Origin: Aphelocoma coerulescens
Taxonomy: Eukaryota > Chordata > Aves > Passeriformes > Corvidae
DNA length: 64,000 bases
Direction of reading: 5' to 3'
Assembly (NCBI RefSeq): GCF_041296385.1
Contig: NC_091020.1
Location: 28,972,001-29,036,000, forward strand
Positions 1 through 8,500 of this stretch are shown here, piece by piece; the stretch's first letter is position 1, and each line of letters starts with the position of its first letter. The translations under genes and the position numbers were made by a program. The notes beneath the pieces are model-generated. The model was not told where the DNA came from, searched no databases, and saw nothing but the letters and a program-made list of their open reading frames with translations.

Positions 1-775
1 AGGCTTCCCCTTGGACTGCATCCTGGTCGTTGCTGGCATATCCAGGGAACACGTCCTGCTCAATGCAGGCTTCCCCTTGGACCACATCCTGGTCGTTGCT
101 GGCATATCCAGGGGACACATCCTGCTCAATGCAGGCTTCCCCTTGGAACACATCCTGGTTGTTCCTGTCTTCTTCTTGGGACAGCTCCTGCTCAATGCAG
201 GCTTCCCCTTGGAACTCATCCTCGTCGTGGCCGGCATATCCAGGGGGCAGCTCCTGCTCAATGCAGGCTTCCCCTTGGAACACATCCTGGTTGTTGCTGG
301 CATGTCCAGGGGGCAGCTCCTGCTCAATGCAGGCTTCCTCTTGGAGCCCTTCCTGGTCGTTTCTGGCTTCTTCCAGGGTCAGTTCCTGCTCAATGCAGGC
401 TTCTCCTTGGAGCCCTTTCTGGTCATTGGTGGCTTCTTCCAGGGACAGTTCCTGCTCAATGCAGGCTTCCTCTTGGAACACATCCTGGTTGTTGCTGGCA
501 TATCCTGGGGACAGCTCCTGCTTAATGCAGGCTTCCTTTTGGAGCCCTTTCTGGTCATTTCTGGCTTCTTCCAGGGTCAGTTCCTGCTCAATGCAGGCTT
601 CCCCTTGGAATACATCTTGGTCGTTGCTGGCATGTCCAGGGGGTAGCTCCTGCTCAATGCAGGCTTCCCCTTGGAACGCATCCTGGCCATTGGTGGCTTC
701 TTCTCGGGACAGCTCCTGCTCAATGCAGGCTTCCTCTTTGGAGCCTTCCTGGTCGTTGTTGGTTTCTCCTTGAGA
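1..775 (-). repeat. Coding minisatellite, 66/132-bp units (copy 0, partial)
   Basis: In-frame 66-bp units encoding 22 residues that begin EAC(I/M)EQE, cut by the window edge. The unit length is divisible by three, so all frames stay open and long spurious reading frames appear on both strands. Confidence 0.95.
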
Positions 776-2377
776 CAGCTCTGTGTGTTCCTCATCCTCG
801 CACTGAGAAAGCTCAAGCTCCCCAGCCGAGTCCCTGTCCTCAGTCTCTTTGTCTGCCAGGAGTGAGCCCCTGTCTGCCTCCTCCTGCTGCTCACTGAGGG
901 CTTGGGCTCCCAGTGGGCTGGGCGAGGGGCTGGCGGTGCAGCAGGGGCTGTGCAGGGCAGAGATGGGGCTCTGTCGCTTTTGTTCTGGAGCAGCCGCTTC
1001 TAGTTCTGCAGCCGTGCTTTGCTCCAGGTCCCTCTGTTCCTCTGGCTGCTGGATTGATGCCTGGACCTCAAGCACGGCCTCTCGCACCACCTCATGGCTG
1101 ATGTGCCATGCCAAGTCCAGCAGAGCCTGGCTGTAGCCTGGGGGGCTGCGTGGAGCAGGGACTGGGCTCTCTGTCGCTGCCGATGGCACCTCCTCCCTGA
1201 GGCCAGGAGAACCTGGTGCCTTTTCCACCTCGGCAGGCAGAGGCTCGGGGGGCTGCTCCTCCTCAGCAGCTGCAGCTGGAGCAGCAGCGGCTGCCAGCTC
1301 ATCGTCTGTGGGACTCGCTGGGGCAGGAGAGGCGCCGGGCAGCTCACGGGCTGCCTCTCCTGCCACCTGGGTGCTCACGCTGCTGGGAGAGGCGGGCCCC
1401 TCCTGGGCATCCTCATCCTTCTCTGGGTACGAGGGTTTGTCCCAGGTCTTGCAACTGACACCTTCTGCCCATTGGGGCAGCCCCTGGCTGCTGACACTTC
1501 CTTCCCCCTGGGGCAGCTTTTGGTCACTCCTGTCTTTTTCCCACTGGGGTAGCTCCTGGACACTGTAGTCTTTTCCTTGTGATAAGTCCTGGTCCTTGTT
1601 GTCTGGCACTTGGGGCAACTCTGCGTGTCTCTTGTCTCCTTCCCATTGGTACGTGTGCAGGTGGCCTGGCATATCTTCTGCCAAAGGAGACAGTTCCTGG
1701 TGTCCCTCCCCTTCCCACTGGGACAGCTCTTGGCATGACAGGTCTTCTTCCCACTGGGACAATTCTTGGCATATCTCATCCTCTTCCTCCCATGGGCACA
1801 GCTCCTGGACTGTCACGCTTTCTTCCCAGTTGTACAGCTCTTGCTGTGTGCCACGCCCCCACTGGACTTTCTCGCCTACCTCCCTCTGATGCAAATCTTG
1901 GTGTGTCACAACTCCCCATGGGGAAACTTCCTGGGTCGTCTCTTCTTCTTGCCCTTGGTAAAACTCTTGGATTGTCACTTCTTCCCAGAGGCAAGGTTCT
2001 GGGCTGCTAATGCCTCCCCACTGGGAAAGCTCTTGATCCGAGTCGTATTCCCACTCTTTGTCCATGTTGACAAAGGCCCCCTCCTCCTCAGCGTCCGACA
2101 GGGGCAGGCCTGAGCCGCCGCCTGCCCCCAGCCACTGCCCACTGAGGGCCTGGTCTTGCAGCCAGCCGGGCAAGGGGCTGGGGTGCTGTGAGTTGGGCTT
2201 CACCTTGTCCTCCTTCGCGTCTGACGTTGTGCGGCGCACAGGGATCCCGGGAGCTGCTTCCTCCTGCGAGAGCGGCTCTGGCGGGACTGGGCTCCCCAGG
2301 GCTCTGCGTCCCTTAGATACCCCCTGGCAGGGCAGGGCGGGGCTCCACCGTGTCACAAAGGCCTCCGGGCACCACAA
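1..2377 (-). CDS. Repetitive acidic protein, copy 0 (partial, C-terminus off window)
   Basis: This is the N-terminal 59% of the array protein. The frame runs off base 1 within the 22-residue minisatellite. I saw no difference from the next copy over the shared part. The frame opens after a stop with a TTG codon at 2377, and the first in-frame ATG is at 2065. It includes the Trp-containing acidic repeats, the Ala/Pro-rich stretch and the amphipathic helix (1064-1114). Family unknown; the full description is under the copy at 5584-9612. It is open throughout, so there is no sign of a pseudogene in the part seen. Confidence 0.72.
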   Translation of the reverse strand, partial: MWCPEAFVTRWSPALPCQGVSKGRRALGSPVPPEPLSQEEAAPGIPVRRTTSDAKEDKVKPNSQHPSPLPGWLQDQALSGQWLGAGGGSGLPLSDAEEEGAFVNMDKEWEYDSDQELSQWGGISSPEPCLWEEVTIQEFYQGQEEETTQEVSPWGVVTHQDLHQREVGEKVQWGRGTQQELYNWEESVTVQELCPWEEEDEICQELSQWEEDLSCQELSQWEGEGHQELSPLAEDMPGHLHTYQWEGDKRHAELPQVPDNKDQDLSQGKDYSVQELPQWEKDRSDQKLPQGEGSVSSQGLPQWAEGVSCKTWDKPSYPEKDEDAQEGPASPSSVSTQVAGEAARELPGASPAPASPTDDELAAAAAPAAAAEEEQPPEPLPAEVEKAPGSPGLREEVPSAATESPVPAPRSPPGYSQALLDLAWHISHEVVREAVLEVQASIQQPEEQRDLEQSTAAELEAAAPEQKRQSPISALHSPCCTASPSPSPLGAQALSEQQEEADRGSLLADKETEDRDSAGELELSQCEDEEHTELSQGETNNDQEGSKEEACIEQELSREEATNGQDAFQGEACIEQELPPGHASNDQDVFQGEACIEQELTLEEARNDQKGLQKEACIKQELSPGYASNNQDVFQEEACIEQELSLEEATNDQKGLQGEACIEQELTLEEARNDQEGLQEEACIEQELPPGHASNNQDVFQGEACIEQELPPGYAGHDEDEFQGEACIEQELSQEEDRNNQDVFQGEACIEQDVSPGYASNDQDVVQGEACIEQDVFPGYASNDQDAVQGEA

Positions 2378-2535
2378 TGTCCCGCATCATCCAGGGCCCT
2401 GACACAAGGCGCCTGTGTCACAAAGGGCCACACCTGGCACCCTTCTGACAGCTGAAGCCACTGGAAGGGGCATGGAGCAGCCCCCAGGCTTGCGGGCTTC
2501 TAGACCTTTCTTATGATGCCATCATTAAAATTGTC

Positions 2536-2612
2536 AGAAATGCTTCTGCCTGAATTAGGGTGCAAATGAGGCCATATGCCAAAGTCAGTAGTATGGGTTT
2601 TATTTAACAGTA
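2536..2612 (+). repeat. Short direct repeat, left member
   Basis: TCTGCCTGAATT, GCAAATGAG, CCATATG and TTTTATTTAACA occur here in the same order as in a second stretch about 1.6 kb to the right (4137-4222). The two members are imperfect, with a few substitutions and a length difference before the TTTTATTTAACA box. The pair could be the ends of an old element, but no TG...CA ends or coding remnant were found. Confidence 0.5.
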
Positions 2613-2614
2613 AA

Positions 2615-2704
2615 TGAGAGAGAGAGAGAGAGATAGAGAGCTAGAAAGAGAAAAAAATAGAAAAGAGAGGGGTAGACAGAGAGTGACAGAGACAGATGAG
2701 AAAA
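2615..2704 (+). repeat. GA-rich purine tract in spacer (copy 0)
   Basis: A (GA)n run followed by imperfect GA/AGA purine sequence. Also at 9850-9939 and 17085-17174. Confidence 0.9.
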
Positions 2705-3499
2705 CCTCAGCACTCCGAGGACAATGGCATTGTGTTGATGCTCTCCATCAGGACTTCTTGGCCATAAAGGTTCCCTGAAAACATGGAGTTGAGGGGATTG
2801 ACATACATTTGGGCCAGGTGGGAACGCCCAGGTAGCTGCCCGGGTGGGGGGCAAGTTTGACACAGTCTCTTGCAACAGACTCTGGATCTGTTGCATCCCT
2901 TTGCATCGCGTGCGCTGCTCTGCTGCAAGGCCTCAGCAATGAGTCTGGGGAGCGCTTTGGGGGTCTTTGATGGATTATGACACCTGCTCGGCTGCCCCTC
3001 GTGTGAATTTCCCATGGATGTGGCCTTCCCAGGGTGGGGGGTTTTAGAGCTGAGCCAGTTTGTGTGAGGGAGGATGGGTGTTCAGTGCCTCTGACCAGAG
3101 GTTACGCCACAGCCCCAAAACTCTCCTCCTCCCTTCTTGGTTGTGAGGGAGCGTGTGCAAACCTGGCCTCAGCAGATGAGCCTGTGGGCTATGGCCTCCC
3201 CAGGCTGAATCCAGGCCAAGCTGATTTTCAGGACAGCTTCTGCGTTTGGCTTTCTTGTGGGTACATTCTCCTCCCTTAGCCTTGTTTCCTTGTCCCTAGA
3301 CCAGAGGTAACTGAACAACTAATATCACCTTTGTGGTATCTCAAGTTCTGTTAGGCAGCTTAAGTCGCAGCCCAAAGCTGCAGTCAGGTGAAGGAGAGGT
3401 GGGCTTGGGTAGTCTCAGCCTCTTTATACAGTTTTGCCATAATGTGCAAAACTCCTTCATAACAATGTTTAAGTCATGACCCATAACATTTCTGACAAT

Positions 3500-4345
3500 C
3501 CTGATGTGCCCAGAGCCCCTGTGAGGCTTTGGACACAGTGCCACGTGACACCTCAAGCCCCACACCGCACAGCCCTGGCTTTGGAGGTTGGGCTATGCAG
3601 GGCAGGAGGAACTGGCCAGATGGACGCAGCTGGGGAGCTGTGGCCAGTGGCTCCATGTCCAGGTGGAGGCTGGGGACGAGGGGTGTCCATCAGGGCTCTG
3701 GCCTTGGCCCTGGGGCTCTTGAATGGCTTCGCCAGTGACACGGAGAGTGGACGGAGCTCCCCCTCAGCACGGGGTTTGCAGGGGACAGGAAGCTGAGTGG
3801 GGCAGGGGCTGAGGAGAAGGACTTGGGGGTGCTGATGGAGGAGAAGCTCAGCGTGAGCCAGCAATCTGTGCTGCCAGCCCAAAAAGGCACCCATGGGCTG
3901 AGCTGCGTGGAAAGGAGCAAAGAGCTGCAGGTCAAGGGAGGTAATTGTGGCCCTCTAGTCCATTTTTTGAGATCCCACGTGGAGCACACTAGATCTTTGT
4001 CTGGGGGCCCCCAGGATAGGAAGGGTTTGGACCTGCTTGAATGAGTTCAGAGGAGAGCGACTGAGGTCCTCAGAGGGTTGGGGAACCTCTGCTTTGAAGA
4101 CAGTCTGGACAGAGAATGTGTTCCAGAGAGAGATGCCTCTGCCTGAATTCAGGCGCAAATGAGACCATATGATGACAACATACGGATTTTATTTAATGTG
4201 GATTTTATTTAACAAGAAATGTGAAGGAGGAAGAAAAATAGGAGCTATTTCTTTCAGTCTCAGAGAGAGCAGAAGAGAATCTGTTGGAACTAGATGACCT
4301 TTGAGGTCCTTCCCAAACGAAACCATTCGGTGATGCTAGAGTATG
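3500..4345 (+). mobile_element. CR1 LINE fragment (ORF2 end), degraded
   Basis: The segment around 3735-3850 follows the CR1 reverse-transcriptase end: the GAC-ACxxAG-AGTGG stretch, TTTGCAGGGGACA, AAGCTGAGTGG, GAGGAGAAGGACTTGGGGGT. It continues through the CTGCTTGAATGAGTTCAGAGG and GAAGACAGTCTGGACAGAGA stretches. It ends with a CR1-like 3' sequence (GGAACTAGATGACCTTTGAG, GTCCTTCCCAAACGAAACC). Many indels break any frame. Also at 10735-11580 and 17970-18815. The family call is from memory of the CR1 consensus. Confidence 0.75.
4137..4222 (+). repeat. Short direct repeat, right member
   Basis: Partner of 2536-2612. The TTTTATTT box is doubled here (two copies about 17 bp apart). Confidence 0.5.
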
Positions 4346-4376
4346 TGTAGATGTGTATTTTAACTTGATATTGTTG

Positions 4377-4408
<32 letters not shown>

Positions 4409-4934
4409 ATTTTCTACTACTATTTCATCTTCATCTTCTTCTTCTTATCCCTATTCTTCTTTTTCTTCTTAGTGTTTACTTCTACTATTTCTTCTTCTGT
4501 ATCAACTTATCCTTAGTCCTTATTTTTATTCTTATCCTTATTTTTATTCTCATTCTTATTCTTCTTTCTCCTATTCTTGTTTAAATTGTTATTCCTTTTC
4601 CTATTCTTCTCCTTATTTATTTTTATTTTTCTTCTTATTATTCTTATTCCTTTTCCTGTTCATATTCTTTTTCTCATTCTTATTCCTTTTTTTTCCAATT
4701 TTCTTATTCTAAAACCTTTAATTATTCCTATTCTTCTTCTTCTTTTTTCTTCTTCTATTCCTATTATTATTCTTACTCTTTTTTTCTTGTTCTTATGCTT
4801 AATTCTTTTTCTCGTTTACTACTACTATTTCTTCAACTTCTTCATCTTCTTTATATTATTACTAGTCCTATTTTTTCTTTTTGTGGGTTTTTTGTGTTTT
4901 GTGTTGTTTTTTGTTGGTTTGTTTTTTTTTTTTT
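4377..4934 (+). repeat. (TAC)n followed by a TTC/TTA-rich tract of about 530 bp
   Basis: A perfect TAC run of about ten units is followed by roughly 530 bp that is almost free of G on the plus strand, ending in oligo(T). It recurs at 11612-12169 and 18847-19407 with one TTC-unit length difference and a change in the T run. A 166-codon hydrophobic frame across it is a low-complexity artefact. Confidence 0.95.
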
Positions 4935-5087
4935 CACTACTGCTATTATTTCTTAAAGCCAACTTCCCTCTGTTTTGGAAGAATTGTTTGGTGAAGTCGT
5001 GCAGTGGAGTCCTGGGAGCAACACCTCCTGTCTGTGGCCATTCCTCATGGATAAAATCCCAAAGGATCAGCATGTAGTCCTTTCAGG

Positions 5088-5345
5088 ATGAGAGGAAATG
5101 GCCTTGGATTCCAGCAGGGGAGGTTCAGATTAAATATTCCAAACAACTTTTCCCTGACAAAGTGGTCAGGAATTGATTGCAAGAAGTTGCTCAGGGAGGT
5201 GGTAGAGTCACTGTCTCTGGAAGTGTTCAAGTATTGTCTGGATGTGGCACTTGGGGACATGGTTTCAGGGTGATGATGGTGGTGCCAGGCTGAGGGTGGG
5301 ACTGGATGACTTTCAAGGTCTCTTCCCACGCTGATGAGCCTCTGG
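5088..5345 (+). mobile_element. CR1 LINE 3' fragment
   Basis: GATGAGAGGAAATGGCCTTG, GGGGAGGTTCAGATTAAATA, GTGGTCAGGAATTGATTGCA, AGGGAGGTGGTAGAGTCACT and GGCACTTGGGGACATGGTTT follow the CR1 3' untranslated region in order. The repeats recur at 12323-12580 and 19561-19818. It lies about 240 bp past the stop codon of the array gene and antisense to it, so it is probably part of that gene's 3' untranslated region. Confidence 0.85.
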
Positions 5346-5583
5346 CCTTCACCGCTGAGCCACGTGGCACCGAGTGTCCCGCATGGATACTGGTTTGAGG
5401 CTGGCCACACGGGTAATATTTGCCCTTGGGGAGCGTGGCTTGGGATGCTCCCAAGCAGCCGGGGATTGCTGAGGCTGCAGGGACATGTCCAGGCAAAGGC
5501 AGCCCGTGTGGCTCCCCCAGGACGTAGGGCAGGCTGCCGGCCAGCTGCCGTGCAGGGGGCCCGGGCTGGCGCCGGCCGCAGCC

Positions 5584-8500
5584 CTAATCCTCGGGCTGTG
5601 GCGCCAGGCAGGGGCAGCGGAACAGGCTGCGCAGCATCCGCAGCGCCCGCCCGAGGCGGGAGGGGCGTTTCTTGCGGGGACCCAGCTGCTGGCTGAGGGC
5701 CTGGGCTCCCAGGAGGGGAGGCGAGGCACAGAGCGGCACTTGGGGGCACGGCTCAGATGGCCCGTGCTCAACCCAGGCCTCGCGAGGGGCAGGCACTGGG
5801 AGCCTGCCTCCTGCCAAACCTCCCAGCTCTCTGTCTTCTTCACGGAGCTCCAGGAGGCTCACTCCATCCCACTCGTCCTCCTCCCGCGGCAAGGCCTTGT
5901 CCCCCACGTTCTGTTCCCAGCTGTCCTGCATCAGGTCGCGGTCACTGTCATTTTCCCAGCTGGACTGAGCTGAAGGTCTCTTGCCGTTCCCTTTGGAAAG
6001 CTCCTGGCCAACGGAGTCTTCCTCTTCAGAAAGCTCCTGGCCAATGGACTCTTCCCAATCAGACAGTTCTTGGTAGCTACCGACATCTCCATGGGACAGC
6101 TCATGTTCACTGTATTCCTCCCAGTGAGAGAAATTTTGGGAGCTACCGACTTGTCCTTGAGAAAGGCCTTGTTCTGTGCCTTCTTCCCAGTCAGAAACTT
6201 CTATGTAGCTGCTGGCTTCTCCTAGGGACAGCTCGTCCGCAGTGGATTCATCCCAGTCGGAGAGCTCGTGGTAGCTACCGGCTTCTTCTGGGGAGATCTC
6301 CTGCTCAATGCAGGCTTCCCCTTGGAGCCCTTCCTGGTCATTGGTGGTTTCTTCCAGGGACAGCTCGTCCCCCGTGGATTCATCCCAGTCGGAGAGCTCG
6401 TGGTAGCTACCGGCTTCTTCTGGGGAGATCTCCTGCTCAATGCAGGCTTCCCCTTGGAGCCCTTCCTGGTCATTGGTGGTTTCTTCCAGGGACAGCTCGT
6501 CCCCCGTGGATTCATCCCAGTCGGAGAGCTCGTGGTAGCTACCGGCTTCTTCTGGGGAGAGCTCCTGCTCAATGCAGGCTTCCCCTTGGAGCCCTTCCTG
6601 GTCATTGGTGGTTTCTTCCAGGGACAGCTCGTCCCCCGTGGATTCATCCCAGTCGGAGAGCTCGTGGTAGCTACCGGCTTCTTCTGGGGAGAGCTCCTCC
6701 TCAATGCAGGCTTCCTCTTGGAGCCCTTCCTGGTCATTGGTGGTTTCTTCCAGGGACAGCTCGTCCCCCGTGGATTCATCCCAGTCGGAGAGCTCGTGGT
6801 AGCTACCGGCTTCTTCTGGGGAGATCTCCTGCTCAATGCAGGCTTCCCCTTGGAATACATTCTGGTCGTTTCTGGCTTCTTCCAGGGACAGCTCATCCCC
6901 AGTGGATTCATCCCAGTCGGAGAGCTCGTGGTAGCTACCGGCTTCTTCTGGGGAGAGCTCCTGCTCCATACAGGCTTCCCCTTGGACCACATCCTGGTCG
7001 TTGCTGGCATATCCAGGGGACACATCCTGCTCAATGCAGGCTTCCCCTTGGAACACGTCTTGGTTGTTCCTGTCTTCTTCTTGGGACAGCTCCTGCTCAA
7101 TGCAGGCTTCTCCTTGGAGCCCTTCCTGGTCGTTTCTGGCTTCTTCCAGGGACAGTTCCTGCTCAATGCAGGCTTCCCCTTGGAGCCCTTCCTGGTTATT
7201 GGTGGCTTCTTCCAGGGACAGTTCCTGCTCAATACAGGCTTCCCCTTGGACTGCATCCTGGTCGTTGCTGGCATATCCAGGGAACACGTCCTGCTCAATG
7301 CAGGCTTCCCCTTGGACCACATCCTGGTCGTTGCTGGCATATCCAGGGGACACATCCTGCTCAATGCAGGCTTCCCCTTGGAACACATCCTGGTTGTTCC
7401 TGTCTTCTTCTTGGGACAGCTCCTGCTCAATGCAGGCTTCCCCTTGGAACTCATCCTCGTCGTGGCCGGCATATCCAGGGGGCAGCTCCTGCTCAATGCA
7501 GGCTTCCCCTTGGAACACATCCTGGTTGTTGCTGGCATGTCCAGGGGGCAGCTCCTGCTCAATGCAGGCTTCCTCTTGGAGCCCTTCCTGGTCGTTTCTG
7601 GCTTCTTCCAGGGTCAGTTCCTGCTCAATGCAGGCTTCTCCTTGGAGCCCTTTCTGGTCATTGGTGGCTTCTTCCAGGGACAGTTCCTGCTCAATGCAGG
7701 CTTCCTCTTGGAACACATCCTGGTTGTTGCTGGCATATCCTGGGGACAGCTCCTGCTTAATGCAGGCTTCCTTTTGGAGCCCTTTCTGGTCATTTCTGGC
7801 TTCTTCCAGGGTCAGTTCCTGCTCAATGCAGGCTTCCCCTTGGAATACATCTTGGTCGTTGCTGGCATGTCCAGGGGGTAGCTCCTGCTCAATGCAGGCT
7901 TCCCCTTGGAACGCATCCTGGCCATTGGTGGCTTCTTCTCGGGACAGCTCCTGCTCAATGCAGGCTTCCTCTTTGGAGCCTTCCTGGTCGTTGTTGGTTT
8001 CTCCTTGAGACAGCTCTGTGTGTTCCTCATCCTCGCACTGAGAAAGCTCAAGCTCCCCAGCCGAGTCCCTGTCCTCAGTCTCTTTGTCTGCCAGGAGTGA
8101 GCCCCTGTCTGCCTCCTCCTGCTGCTCACTGAGGGCTTGGGCTCCCAGTGGGCTGGGCGAGGGGCTGGCGGTGCAGCAGGGGCTGTGCAGGGCAGAGATG
8201 GGGCTCTGTCGCTTTTGTTCTGGAGCAGCCGCTTCTAGTTCTGCAGCCGTGCTTTGCTCCAGGTCCCTCTGTTCCTCTGGCTGCTGGATTGATGCCTGGA
8301 CCTCAAGCACGGCCTCTCGCACCACCTCATGGCTGATGTGCCATGCCAAGTCCAGCAGAGCCTGGCTGTAGCCTGGGGGGCTGCGTGGAGCAGGGACTGG
8401 GCTCTCTGTCGCTGCCGATGGCACCTCCTCCCTGAGGCCAGGAGAACCTGGTGCCTTTTCCACCTCGGCAGGCAGAGGCTCGGGGGGCTGCTCCTCCTCA

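Larger units (their letters stand above)
2378..5583. other. Array spacer between copies 0 and 1
   Basis: About 3.2 kb without a convincing gene. It holds a GA-rich tract, two CR1-derived segments, a TAC/pyrimidine tract and a pair of direct repeats. It recurs at 9613-12818 and 16848-20056. It would contain the promoter of the copy to its left and the 3' end of the copy to its right. AATAAA on the minus strand is found in the pyrimidine tract (about 4616) and ATTAAA at about 4719, possible poly(A) signals for the copy to the right. Confidence 0.6.

Noticed and set aside
4577..5077. 166-codon hydrophobic plus-strand frame in the pyrimidine tract
   Set aside because: Phe/Leu/Ile composition follows directly from TTC/TTA/CTT low-complexity DNA; it looks like a membrane protein but is not supported.
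5757..8008. Long plus-strand open frames (up to 667 codons) and an extra minus-strand frame of 446 codons across the minisatellite, with equivalents in every copy
   Set aside because: The 66/132-bp units are multiples of three and lack stops in several frames, so every such frame stays open by construction. Only the minus-strand 1,342-codon frame extends through the non-repetitive sequence on both sides.
6218..8010. CRISPR-like regular repeats
   Set aside because: The units are contiguous coding minisatellite repeats without unique spacers, in a vertebrate genome.
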